A DNA stretch of 64,000 nt from Gemmiger sp. An194 (lineage in GTDB: Bacteria; Bacillota; Clostridia; Oscillospirales; Ruminococcaceae): assembly GCF_002160145.1 (NCBI RefSeq), contig NZ_NFKA01000001.1, forward strand, positions 1 through 64,000. The letters run 5' to 3'. The position numbers and the translations under genes were made by a program. Position 1 is the first letter of the stretch. Each line of letters starts with the position of its first letter. Positions 36,144 to 44,105 of this stretch are shown piece by piece. The notes beneath the pieces were generated by a model. The model was given only the letters and a program-made list of their open reading frames with translations. It ran no database searches and was not told where the DNA came from.

Positions 36144-37418
36144 TTATTCCTCCTCGGGCTTGGGTTCGATGCGCACCAGCAGGCTCAGAATGCGCTTGTC
36201 CTCCACTTTTTCCACGGTCACGTGCAGGTTCTGGAACACAAAGTGCTCGCCGGGCTCGGGGATGTGCTCCAGGCACTCCAGGGCCCAGCCGGCCACGCTG
36301 GAATAATCGCTTTCAAACCCTTTGAATTTCAGGTCCAGCTCATCGAACAGGTCGTCGATGTTCACCTCGCCGGCCACCCGGTACAGGTTATCCTCCAGCT
36401 TCTGGATGGGCAGCTCCTCCACCTCGTCGGTCTCGTCGAAGATCTCGCCCACCAGCTCCTCCAGCACGTCCTCCATGGTCACAAGGCCCAGGGTTCCGCC
36501 GTAGTCGTCGGTCACGATGGCCATGTGCTGCTTTTTGCGGCGCAGCTCGGCCAGCAGGTCGTTGATGTGCTTGGTGCGGTAAACGAAGGGAATGTCGCGG
36601 CAGAGCTCGCGCACATTCACGGGCTTGTTCTGGGCCAGGCAGTTGAACAGGTCCCGGGTGTGCAGCATACCGATGATGTGATCGATGTCGTTCTCATACA
36701 CCGGGATGCGGGTGTAGCTGTTGGCCAGCACGGTGGCGATCACCTGATCCACCGGCTCGTTCACATCCACAGCCAGCATATCCACGCGGGGAATCAGGAT
36801 CTCCTGCACGGTGATATCGTCGAAGTCGATGACCGATTGGATGATGTCGGTCTCCTGACTGTCCAGCACGCCTTCTTCCTCCACCGTGTCGATGATGGTC
36901 TTCAGTTCGTCCTCAGTCACGCTGGGCTGATCGTCCGCCGCCTTGCGGCCGAAGGCCAGCTTTTTCAGCAGCACGAAGAACATTACCAGGGGGGCGAACA
37001 GCTTGCGCAGCATGTCGATGATGCCGGCGACCCGGATGGCGATGGATTCCGCGTGCTCCTTGGCCACGCTTTTGGGCAGAATCTCGCCGAAGATCAGCAC
37101 CAGCAGGGTCATTACCACGGTGGAAATCGTGGGGCCCCACTGCTGGCCCACAATGGCGATCGCCACTACGGTGCCCAGCGAGGAGCTGGCCATGTTTACG
37201 ATGTTGTTGCCGATGAGGATGGTGGAGATGGTCTTGTCGTAATCGTCGGCGATTTTCAGCGCAAGGGCCGCTCCCTTATCGCCGCTTTCCGCGCGGTTGC
37301 GCATACGGATGCGGTTGAAGGAGGAAAGTGCGGTCTCGCTGCCGGAAAAGAAGGCCGAACCGGCGACCAGAAGAAGAAGAAACAGGTACATACTAGGGCC
37401 AGGCGTATCCAAAAACAA
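36144..37418 (-). CDS. CNNM/CorC (HlyC) family transporter with CBS domains
   Basis: A 424-residue protein: DUF21/CNNM membrane domain with four helices (about 10-160; SGSETALSSFNRIRMRN and IFGEILPKSVAKEHA are typical), two CBS domains (about 200-325; IPRVDMLAVDVNEP, YGGTLGLVTMEDVLEELVGEI) and the CorC_HlyC C-terminal domain (about 340-415). Relatives export Mg2+ or confer ion resistance. The start is read as TTG at 37418, because AAAGG lies seven bases before it; the ATG ten codons in (37391) has no RBS. It is co-transcribed with asnA from the promoter at 37490. Confidence 0.88.
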   Translation of the reverse strand: MFLDTPGPSMYLFLLLLVAGSAFFSGSETALSSFNRIRMRNRAESGDKGAALALKIADDYDKTISTILIGNNIVNMASSSLGTVVAIAIVGQQWGPTISTVVMTLLVLIFGEILPKSVAKEHAESIAIRVAGIIDMLRKLFAPLVMFFVLLKKLAFGRKAADDQPSVTEDELKTIIDTVEEEGVLDSQETDIIQSVIDFDDITVQEILIPRVDMLAVDVNEPVDQVIATVLANSYTRIPVYENDIDHIIGMLHTRDLFNCLAQNKPVNVRELCRDIPFVYRTKHINDLLAELRRKKQHMAIVTDDYGGTLGLVTMEDVLEELVGEIFDETDEVEELPIQKLEDNLYRVAGEVNIDDLFDELDLKFKGFESDYSSVAGWALECLEHIPEPGEHFVFQNLHVTVEKVEDKRILSLLVRIEPKPEEE

Positions 37419-37489
37419 TCACGAACCTTTCTGAATTCTCAAATGTATTTTTCGGGCTGCAGCCCCCGCAGCGGGGCAGGGGTTACCTT

Positions 37490-37517
37490 ATTATATATAA
37501 CAGAACATGGCCGACAA
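37490..37517 (-). promoter_or_regulatory. Promoter of CNNM-asnA operon
   Basis: On the minus strand: TTGTCG (37512-37517), 16 bases and TATAAT (37490-37495). The leader of about 70 bases has a GC-rich hairpin near 37460-37480. Confidence 0.65.
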
Positions 37518-37881
37518 TGCAACAAAAATATGGCGAAGGTTGTTGCAGCAAAACAATGTGTTTTTGCCTAACAAACAAAAGGATATGGACAAATGTTTCC
37601 GAAGTGTGAACCCATCTCAATGTTAAAGACAAAAGTGACAAAAAGTAACCAAGAAGAACAGCGCTTTTGGTACATCGGGGAGAAACTTCTGAAAAGTGGC
37701 GACAAATGGATTATTCCGTGCTATAATGCCTAGCGAGGAGCAAGGTTGTGTTTGAGGGGCGGCTGATTCAGCCATACTATAACACACCGGTAAGGCTCCG
37801 AGGAAAAACCGGAATGCCGCGCGCAGGGGAAAGGCGCGCCGCCGGAAAACATGGAAAAGATTTTTTGGGAGGCATGAGACA
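37518..37881. other. AT-richer divergent intergenic region
   Basis: About 360 bases without a gene, visibly poorer in GC than its surroundings. A small inverted repeat (GCAAAAC/GTTTTTGC) lies near 37550. The HPr-like promoter is at 37699-37727, with a leader of about 147 bases containing GGCTGA/TCAGCC (near 37762) and a longer GC-rich hairpin (about 37809-37845). I find no known riboswitch. Confidence 0.5.
37699..37727 (+). promoter_or_regulatory. Promoter of HPr-like gene
   Basis: GCGACA (37699-37704), 17 bases, then TATAAT (37722-37727) preceded by TGc (extended -10). Confidence 0.72.
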
Positions 37882-38103
37882 ATGATGAAAGAAATCAAGG
37901 TTTCCAGCTTCAAACAGGTTAAGGACATTGTGAGCGCCGCAGCTTCCTGCGAGTGCGAGCTGAACGTGCAGGATCTGAAGGGCGTCATCGCCGATGCCAA
38001 GAGCATTTTGGGCCTGATGAATCTGGATTACAAACATCCCGTCAAGCTGATGGGTGAGAACGCCGAGGAAGTAGAGCAGGTCTACAACGCGGTGGTTCAG
38101 TAA
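37882..38103 (+). CDS. HPr-like protein lacking the phosphorylatable histidine
   Basis: A 73-residue HPr-fold protein. The second half aligns with PTS phosphocarrier HPr: DAKSILGLMNL (residues 38-48) matches the HPr segment around regulatory Ser46, with S41 kept. The N-terminal segment that holds His15 (GxHARP) is shortened and missing: KVSSFKQVKDIVSAAAS replaces it, and the only His is H52. It therefore cannot carry phosphate from enzyme I in the usual way. GGGAGG lies about eight bases before ATG. The gene is monocistronic, with a strong promoter, a structured leader and a strong terminator, suggesting good expression. A regulatory (Crh-like) role is possible. Confidence 0.8.
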   Translation: MMKEIKVSSFKQVKDIVSAAASCECELNVQDLKGVIADAKSILGLMNLDYKHPVKLMGENAEEVEQVYNAVVQ

Positions 38104-38111
38104 CCAAACCA

Positions 38112-38151
38112 AAAAAGGACCGGCCGGTGCATTGCACCGGCCGGCTTTTTT
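38112..38151 (+). terminator. Terminator after HPr-like gene
   Basis: An 11-bp GC stem (CCGGCCGGTGC with its complement) with a 3-base loop, followed by six T and preceded by six A. Confidence 0.92.
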
Positions 38152-38176
38152 ATGTCTGGCAGAAGCTGGACCAGCC

Positions 38177-38206
38177 TTTACAGCCCACCCGGCAGCGTGG
38201 TAAAAT
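38177..38206 (+). promoter_or_regulatory. Promoter of the CotH-VTC-DUF4956 operon
   Basis: TTTACA (38177-38182), 18 bases, then TAAAAT (38201-38206) preceded by TGg (extended -10). The leader is about 85 bases. Confidence 0.65.
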
Positions 38207-38298
38207 AAAACGAAACTGCGACACAATTTTACGGCGGCTCCGCGCGATTTACGGCGTATTGTTCAAGCGGTGCGGCCTTAGGGAAATGGGGCAATTTC

Positions 38299-39945
38299 TT
38301 GAAGAAAACAGTCAAATTGGTCCTGGTCATCGGCTGCCTTTGCGCCCTGGCCGGGTTTTTGGCGTTCAGCAGCCTGCAGCAGTCCCGGCTGCTGTTCGGC
38401 GTTTCTCTGGCGGACCGGGACAAAATCGAGCAGCTGACCGCCACCACCGCCCTGAGCGCCGAGGAATGCGCGCTGTACTGGAACGGGGTGGAGCTGCCCT
38501 ATAACCGGGAGCTGGGGGCCTATTGCCTGCCGCAGCCGCTGAGCGGAGAGGTGACCGGCACGCTCAGTGCCCAGTGGGGGCAGGTCTATCTGCCGGACTG
38601 GCTCTGGCAGACGGACGGCGCCGAGGCCATCGAGACCGGCGCGCCGCAGGCGATGTATGTGTGCGACGGCAAGCAGTGGAAAAAGCTGTATGTGTACCGC
38701 AGCGGCATGCCGGCCATCGCCATCGACAGTCAGGTGCGGGTAAGTACGCCCCGTGACCCGGCGATCGTGGGCGGCACCATGGGCCGCCTGCCGGTGGAGA
38801 ACAACTACGGCAGCATCCGGGTGTTCTGGCCCGAGGGAAATGTGCGTCAGCAGGCGGTGAGCACCGGTCTGGAATGGCACTGGCGGGGCAACGCCAGCTA
38901 TTTTGCGGACAAAAAATCCTACCGGCTGAACCTGATGGACGAGAGCGGAGCCGCCGACGCCCAGGACCTGCTGGGCCTTGGCTCGGATGCGGACTGGATT
39001 CTTTTGAATCTGGCCACCGATGTGACCCGCGTGCGGGACAAGGTGGTCAACGACCTGTGGGGCCAGATGAGCGCCGCCTACGACTTCGACCCGGCGGGCG
39101 CGTCCTGCGAGTTCGTGGAGCTGTATCTGAACGGCGAGTACATGGGTATGTATCTGCTGTGCACCACCGTGGACCGGGAGCTGCTGGACCTGGAGGGCGG
39201 CGACCGGCTGTATAAATACCGGCAGGGCGTGATGGCCCACGATGAGGAATACGACCAGCTGGAGGAGGACCAGAGCCTGCAGTGGCTGAACAAGCTGGAG
39301 GTGGTCTGGCCGAAGCGCTGGACCGAAGGCGTGTGGGAGCCCCTGCGCAGCTACGCAGAGGCCTTCTTCTGGCCGGATACCGAGACGGATACCGGGCACC
39401 TGGAGCAGACGGCCAACACCGATAACCTGATCGATGTGGCTCTGTTCAAGCAGTTTACCTGCGCCATCGACAATTCCTACCACAATATGTACTACATGTA
39501 CCGGTCGGACGAGGGGCAGTTCTACCGCATCCCCTGGGACTTGAACTATGTGTGGGGCGATACCCACGAGGGCATGTTCGAGCTGGACTTCACCACCCTC
39601 GTCATCCCGGATATGGAGCTGAACCGGCTGTATGAGACCGACCCGGAGGGCACCGCCGACCGGGTGGCCCGGCGCTGGGCCGAGCTGCGCGAGACCCTGT
39701 TCGACTGGGACGCAATCCTCGAGGCCATGGAGACCGAGACCGAATATCTGGTGAAAAGCGGAGCCATGGCCCGTGACTGGGCGCTCTGGGGAAAAAAGGA
39801 TGCCTACGCCAGCGGCCTTTCCGCCCATCGGACGATGGATCTGGAGGAAACCGATGAGCTGATGCAAAAGCGGCTGGATTATCTGGACGAATACATGGCG
39901 GATTACCGGCCGGAAAGGGTGGAAGAGTTTGGATTACCGGAATGA
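38299..39945 (+). CDS. CotH family protein (secreted kinase-like)
   Basis: A 548-residue protein with an N-terminal hydrophobic anchor (about residues 5-25), so most of the chain is outside the membrane. CotH-type segments: WHWRGNASYFADKKSYRLNL near residue 195, LLNLATDVTRVRDKVVNDL, VELYLNGEYMGMYLLCTTVDR, and FYRIPWDLNYVWG, where the family usually has PWDLD. CotH proteins are atypical secretory kinases, first known from spore coats. The start is TTG (38299) with a purine-rich GGGAAATGGGG upstream; no better in-frame ATG exists nearby. The 3' end overlaps the VTC gene by 17 bases. The substrate is unknown. Confidence 0.83.
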   Translation: MKKTVKLVLVIGCLCALAGFLAFSSLQQSRLLFGVSLADRDKIEQLTATTALSAEECALYWNGVELPYNRELGAYCLPQPLSGEVTGTLSAQWGQVYLPDWLWQTDGAEAIETGAPQAMYVCDGKQWKKLYVYRSGMPAIAIDSQVRVSTPRDPAIVGGTMGRLPVENNYGSIRVFWPEGNVRQQAVSTGLEWHWRGNASYFADKKSYRLNLMDESGAADAQDLLGLGSDADWILLNLATDVTRVRDKVVNDLWGQMSAAYDFDPAGASCEFVELYLNGEYMGMYLLCTTVDRELLDLEGGDRLYKYRQGVMAHDEEYDQLEEDQSLQWLNKLEVVWPKRWTEGVWEPLRSYAEAFFWPDTETDTGHLEQTANTDNLIDVALFKQFTCAIDNSYHNMYYMYRSDEGQFYRIPWDLNYVWGDTHEGMFELDFTTLVIPDMELNRLYETDPEGTADRVARRWAELRETLFDWDAILEAMETETEYLVKSGAMARDWALWGKKDAYASGLSAHRTMDLEETDELMQKRLDYLDEYMADYRPERVEEFGLPE

Positions 39946-40645
39946 ATGGAAGTACCAGGTGAGCGGGGCCCAGCTGACGGTGCTCGCCGCCCGGCTTGCC
40001 CCGCTGCTCCGGCCGGACGGCCATCACCGGCCCGGCGGCTATGCCATCCGCAGCCTGTATTTTGACGACTTCGACAACAACTGCCTGTGGGAGAACGAGG
40101 CCGGCGTGGACGACCGGCGCAAATACCGGCTGCGCATCTACAACGGCGACACGGGCCTCATCAAGCTGGAGATCAAGGAAAAGCTGCACGGCATGACCCA
40201 CAAGACCGGCTGCACCATCACGCCGGAGCAGTGCCGGGCCATCCTGCAGGGCACGCCTCCCCCCATCGGGCCGGGCAGTCCGCCGCCCATGAACCTGCTG
40301 GCGGCGGCCATGCGCACCCGGGGCCTTGCCCCCAAGGTGATCGTGGAATACGAGCGCACCGCCTACATAAGCCGTCTGGGCAACGTGCGCATCACCTTTG
40401 ACCGGAACATCGCCGCCGGTGCGGCGGTGGGCCGCTTTCTGGACGAGCGGGTGCCGCTCACGCCTATCCTGCCCGCAGGGCAGCATGTGCTGGAGGTCAA
40501 ATACGACGAATTCCTCCCGGACCCGGTGGCCCAGGTGCTGGAACTGGGGCATCTGCGCCGCACCGCATTCTCAAAATATTATCTCAGCCGGCTGGTTCTG
40601 AGCGAGCCTCTGGCGGAAAGGGCAATGCAATATGAGCTTCAATGA
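39929..40645 (+). CDS. VTC-domain polyphosphate polymerase homologue
   Basis: A 238-residue cytoplasmic protein with the VTC/CYTH tunnel fold. The basic and acidic tunnel residues are visible: RNEWKYQV at the N-terminus, SLYFDDFDN, RKYRLRIYN, IKLEIKEK, VIVEYERTAY, ITFDRNI and LEVKYDEFLPD. In yeast Vtc4 this domain polymerises ATP gamma-phosphate into polyphosphate. Bacterial copies next to CotH and DUF4956 are common but unstudied. The start is TTG at 39929, overlapping the CotH end; AAAGGGTGG lies just upstream. Its own end overlaps the next ATG by 14 bases, so the three genes are tightly coupled. Confidence 0.85.
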   Translation: MDYRNEWKYQVSGAQLTVLAARLAPLLRPDGHHRPGGYAIRSLYFDDFDNNCLWENEAGVDDRRKYRLRIYNGDTGLIKLEIKEKLHGMTHKTGCTITPEQCRAILQGTPPPIGPGSPPPMNLLAAAMRTRGLAPKVIVEYERTAYISRLGNVRITFDRNIAAGAAVGRFLDERVPLTPILPAGQHVLEVKYDEFLPDPVAQVLELGHLRRTAFSKYYLSRLVLSEPLAERAMQYELQ

Positions 40646-41306
40646 TGTGATCAAAAACAGTGTGCTGGAGGGCTTCGCCTCCACCGATATCACCCCCGCC
40701 GCCCTGGCGGTTGTGCTGGGCATCACCACCCTACTGGGCGTTTACCTGTATGTGGTGTACCGGCTGGCCAGCCGCAACGCCTTCTACAGCCGGGACTTCA
40801 ACAAGGCCCTGGCCCTGATGCCGGTGATCACCGCGGCCATCGTGCTGGCCATGCAGAGCAGCATCGTGATCAGCCTGGGCATGGTGGGTGCGCTGTCCAT
40901 CGTGCGTTTCCGAAACGCGGTGAAGGACCCCATGGATCTGGTGTTCCTGTTCTGGAGCATCAGCATCGGCATCGTGTGCGGCGCGCGGCTGTATTCCATT
41001 GCCATCATCGCCAGCCTGGTGGTCACCGTGCTGGTCTTCCTGCTGGACCTGGTGCCCGCGGGCAAGGCGCCCTTCCTGCTGGTGGTGAACGGCAGCGACC
41101 CGGCGGTGGAAAAGGCGCTGGAGGCGGTGGTTCGCCAGTATGCCAAGGGAGTTCGGGTGAAGAGCCGCAACCTGACCGCTCAGGGCGTGGACCTGATTCT
41201 GGAGCTGCGCACCGGTAAGGAGGCCCAGCTGGTGCAGGCCTGCGCCGCGGTGCCCGGTGTGGAGAGCGTGAGCCTGCTGGCCCACGACGGCGAGGCCCGG
41301 TTCTGA
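40632..41306 (+). CDS. DUF4956 membrane protein
   Basis: A 224-residue protein. Four hydrophobic helices fill residues about 22-140; the conserved family segment MVGALSIVRFRNAVKDP (about residues 84-100) lies between the second and third. A cytoplasmic ferredoxin-like domain follows (about 145-224). DUF4956 proteins accompany VTC-domain proteins in many bacteria, which suggests a membrane partner, perhaps for moving or sensing polyphosphate. That is inference from neighbourhood. The RBS AAAGGG lies in the VTC gene. Confidence 0.88.
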   Translation: MSFNDVIKNSVLEGFASTDITPAALAVVLGITTLLGVYLYVVYRLASRNAFYSRDFNKALALMPVITAAIVLAMQSSIVISLGMVGALSIVRFRNAVKDPMDLVFLFWSISIGIVCGARLYSIAIIASLVVTVLVFLLDLVPAGKAPFLLVVNGSDPAVEKALEAVVRQYAKGVRVKSRNLTAQGVDLILELRTGKEAQLVQACAAVPGVESVSLLAHDGEARF

Positions 41307-41343
41307 GCCGCCGCGCATTCATCCGTGCTTTAAAATCAATCGA

Positions 41344-41391
41344 AACAAAAGCCGCCCGGTTTTCCAAACGGAAAACCGGGCGGCTTTTGTT
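41344..41391. terminator. Bidirectional terminator
   Basis: A 22-base inverted repeat with a tiny loop and A/T outer tracts lies between the convergent DUF4956 and ackA genes. Confidence 0.93.
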
Positions 41392-41413
41392 ATGCCTTGT
41401 TCAGGGGAATGGA

Positions 41414-42613
41414 TCAGCCGTTCACCAGAGCCAGGGTATCGCGGGCGATCATCAGCTCCTCGTTGGTGCAGACCATCAGGATCTTCACGCGGCTGTCCTC
41501 AGCGGACATGTCGATGATGTCGGCGCCGCGCTGCTTGTTCTTCTCCTCATCCAGCTTGATGCCGAAGAACTCCATGTTCTCGCAAACCTCTTTGCGCAGG
41601 GGGGCGTCGTTCTCGCCGATGCCGCCGGTGAAGACCACGCAGTCCAGACCGCCCATGGCAGCGGTGTAAGCGCCGATGTACTTCTTGATCTGGTAGTTCA
41701 GCATCTCCTCGGCCAGGCGGGCGCGCTTGTTGCCGGACTGAGCGGCAGTCTCAACGTCACGCTTGTCGCTGGAAACGCCGGAAATGCCCAGCAGGCCGCT
41801 GTTCTTGTTCAGGTAGTCGGCCATCTCCTGACCATGGATGCCCAGCTTCTGCTCCATGTAGGTCACAACGCTGGGATCAACGTCGCCGCAGCGGGTGCCC
41901 ATCAGCACGCCGGCCAGCGGGGTCAGGCCCATGCTGGTATCCACGCACTTGCCGCCGTCCACAGCGGTGATGGAGGAACCGTTGCCCAGGTGGCAGGTGA
42001 TCATCTTCAGCTCGCTGGGGTCCTTGCCCAAGAACTTGGCAGCGGCCATGCTCACATAGCGGTGGCTGGTGCCGTGAGCGCCGTAGCGGCGGATGGAGTA
42101 CTTCTCGTACATCTCGTAGGGCACGCCGTAGATGTAAGCCTTGGGAGGCATGGTCTGATGGAAGGTGGTGTCGAATACAACCACGTTGGGAGTCTCAGCA
42201 CCGAACACAGCCTTGGCGCTGCGCAGGCCCTGCACATGAGCCATGTTGTGAACGGGAGCCAGGGGAGCGATCTCCTCGATCTTGTCGATGATGGCATCGG
42301 TCACGATCTCGCTCTTGGTGAAGAACTCAGCACCCTGCACAACGCGGTGGCCGATGGCGCCGATCTCGCTCTTATCCTTCACAACAGCGCCCTCGCCGGT
42401 GGTCATCATCTCAACGACCTTGGAGAAAGCCTCGGTGTGGGTGGGGAAGGGAACCTCTTCGGTCCAGGCGCCGCCGTTGGCCTTATGGGTGATCTTGCTG
42501 CCCTCGATGCCGATGCGCTCGCACAGGCCCTTGCACAGCACGTTCTCATTGTCCATGTCGATGAGCTGGTACTTCAGAGAAGAAGAACCGCAGTTGATAA
42601 CCAGAATCTTCAT
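41414..42613 (-). CDS. ackA: Acetate kinase
   Basis: A 399-residue ASKHA kinase that makes ATP and acetate from acetyl phosphate, the final energy step of acetate fermentation. ILVINCGSSSLKYQL, VFDTTFHQTMP, YGAHGTSHRYVS, CHLGNGSS, MGTRCGDVDPS and VFTGGIGEN are all intact. pta is not adjacent. Codon use is richer in T-ending codons (GTT, GCT, ACA) than the neighbours, as in ROK and upp, which suggests high expression. AGGAGG lies about ten bases before ATG. The promoter overlaps that of tmcAL, and the leader can fold (42636-42711). Confidence 0.97.
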   Translation of the reverse strand: MKILVINCGSSSLKYQLIDMDNENVLCKGLCERIGIEGSKITHKANGGAWTEEVPFPTHTEAFSKVVEMMTTGEGAVVKDKSEIGAIGHRVVQGAEFFTKSEIVTDAIIDKIEEIAPLAPVHNMAHVQGLRSAKAVFGAETPNVVVFDTTFHQTMPPKAYIYGVPYEMYEKYSIRRYGAHGTSHRYVSMAAAKFLGKDPSELKMITCHLGNGSSITAVDGGKCVDTSMGLTPLAGVLMGTRCGDVDPSVVTYMEQKLGIHGQEMADYLNKNSGLLGISGVSSDKRDVETAAQSGNKRARLAEEMLNYQIKKYIGAYTAAMGGLDCVVFTGGIGENDAPLRKEVCENMEFFGIKLDEEKNKQRGADIIDMSAEDSRVKILMVCTNEELMIARDTLALVNG

Positions 42614-42635
42614 GTGTTAGTTTCCTCCTGCAATC

Positions 42636-42711
42636 ATGTAAAATCAAAAAATCGGCGCAAAAACCCGCGCCCAGGAAAAAGAAGACCTTTGACCGAGCCG
42701 GGTTTTTACAT
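42636..42711 (-). promoter_or_regulatory. ackA: Structured 5' leader of ackA
   Basis: Two nested or competing pairings are visible in the transcript: ATGTAAAA (42704-42711 in minus sense) with TTTTACAT (42636-42643), and AAAAACCCG (42699-42707) with CGGGTTTTT (42659-42667). They share bases 42704-42707, so only one can form fully. No known riboswitch class is recognised. Confidence 0.4.
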
Positions 42712-42752
42712 TTTGCTTTTTTTATTATATAATGGAACCAATTCGTTTTCAA
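42705..42752. promoter_or_regulatory. Divergent ackA/tmcAL promoters sharing a palindromic -10
   Basis: The palindrome ATTATATAAT (42724-42733) holds two TATAAT boxes. Rightward: TTTACA (42705-42710), 17 bases and TATAAT (42728-42733), for tmcAL. Leftward: TTGAAA (42747-42752), 17 bases and TATAAT (42724-42729), for ackA. RNA polymerase cannot bind both at once. Confidence 0.82.
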
Positions 42753-42800
42753 GAAGCAGGCCGGTTTTCCGGCAATAAGCTGGAGAAAGGCGGTAAAAAC

Positions 42801-43988
42801 ATGCGTTTGGCGGGCATTATCACAGAATACGACCCCTTTCACGCGGGTCATGCCTGGCAGCTGCGCCGGGCGCGGGAGCTGGGAGCCGAGGCAATTGCGG
42901 TTTGTATGAGCGAGGATCTGACCCAGCGGGGCGCGGCGGCACTGCTGCCCCCGGCGGTGCGGGCGGCCGCCGCGCTGGATGCCGGGGCCGATTTGGTGAT
43001 CGGCCTGCCCAACCCCTGTGCGATGCAGAGCGCCGAGGGCTTTGCCGCTGCGGGGGTGGCTGCGCTCAGCGCCCTGCCCGGGCTGGACAGCCTGGTCTTC
43101 GGGGCGGAAACGCCGGATGCGCAGGACCTGCAGGAAACCGCCCGGGTGCTGTGCAGACCGGAATTCGACGGGCTGGTGCGGCAGCTGTCCGGGCAGGGGC
43201 TGCCCTTTGCCGCCGCCCGTGCCCGGGCGGCCGGGGCGCTGCATCCCCGGGCCGGGGAGATTCTGGCGGCTCCCAACAACAATCTGGGGGTGGAATACTG
43301 CAAGGCCATTCTGCGGCAGGGCAGACGCCTTGTACCGGTGCCGGTGCAGCGCACCGGGGCCCAGCACGGCCAGCAGACCCCCGGCGAGGGCGGCTTTGCC
43401 AGCGCCAGCTTTCTGCGAAGCCTGTGGCGGCAGCAGGGCGTGGAGGCTTTGGAGCCCTATGTGCCCGCCCCGGCGCTGGAGCGGTATAAGGCCGCCGCGG
43501 CCCAAGGGGAGGATCTGGACAGCCGTGCCTTTTCCATCGCGGTGCTGAGCCGTCTGCGGGCCATGGGTCCCGAGCAGCTGAGCGCCACCCGGGGCACCGC
43601 CGAGGGTCTGGAGCACCGGCTGGCGGCAGCAGCGCGTACCGCGCCGGACCTGGAGGGCCTGTACACCGCCATGAAGACCAAGCGTTATGCCCACGCCCGG
43701 CTGCGCCGCTATGCGCTGTGCGCGGCGCTGGGCTACGGCCCGGACCTGCCCCAGACCCCGCCCTACCTGCATGTGCTGGCGGCCAACCGGGCGGGCCTTG
43801 CCCTTTTGAAGGGGGCGCTCCTTCCGGCGGATACCTCTCTGGCCGCGCTGGAGAAGAAAAGCGACGCGGCCCGCGCCATGGCCCGCGCCCACGCGGCGGG
43901 GGCGGATCTGGCGGCGCTGTGCCGCCGCACGCCCGGTCCCATGGGCGGCAGCTACACCCAAAAGCCGTTGCTGCGCACCGGGGAATGA
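42801..43988 (+). CDS. tmcAL: tRNA(Met) cytidine acetate ligase
   Basis: A 395-residue enzyme of the TmcAL (YlbM, DUF795) family, which uses acetate and ATP to form N4-acetylcytidine at the wobble base of elongator tRNA-Met. The nucleotidyltransferase N-terminus reads GIITEYDPFHAGHAWQL, corresponding to the family YNPFHNGH motif. FASASFLRSLW and MKTKRYAHARLRR are typical later segments. ATG at 42801 has AAAGGCGG upstream. Being divergent from ackA places an acetate-using tRNA enzyme next to the main acetate-producing step. Confidence 0.88.
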   Translation: MRLAGIITEYDPFHAGHAWQLRRARELGAEAIAVCMSEDLTQRGAAALLPPAVRAAAALDAGADLVIGLPNPCAMQSAEGFAAAGVAALSALPGLDSLVFGAETPDAQDLQETARVLCRPEFDGLVRQLSGQGLPFAAARARAAGALHPRAGEILAAPNNNLGVEYCKAILRQGRRLVPVPVQRTGAQHGQQTPGEGGFASASFLRSLWRQQGVEALEPYVPAPALERYKAAAAQGEDLDSRAFSIAVLSRLRAMGPEQLSATRGTAEGLEHRLAAAARTAPDLEGLYTAMKTKRYAHARLRRYALCAALGYGPDLPQTPPYLHVLAANRAGLALLKGALLPADTSLAALEKKSDAARAMARAHAAGADLAALCRRTPGPMGGSYTQKPLLRTGE

Positions 43989-44040
43989 CCGGATGTTCCT
44001 TGGCAGAACCCACAAATGCCCGGCGGCTTTTTTGGGCAAG

Positions 44041-44069
44041 TTGCATTTTTCGTGCCGACGCACTATAAT
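44041..44069 (+). promoter_or_regulatory. Promoter of YoaK-type gene
   Basis: TTGCAT (44041-44046), 17 bases and TATAAT (44064-44069). A start near 44076 excludes the ATG at 44085 and favours the GTG at 44106. Confidence 0.62.
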
Positions 44070-44105
44070 GAGGGGCGAAGAACCATGAGCGGGAGGGAAG
44101 ATGCG

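Noticed and set aside
36138-37571. 477-codon plus-strand open frame opposite the CNNM gene
   Set aside because: Composition of a shadow frame, no RBS, and it conflicts with a complete conserved protein.
37735-37881. Known riboswitch in the HPr-like gene leader
   Set aside because: Hairpins are present, but the conserved cores of c-di-GMP, purine, SAM or glycine switches are not seen.
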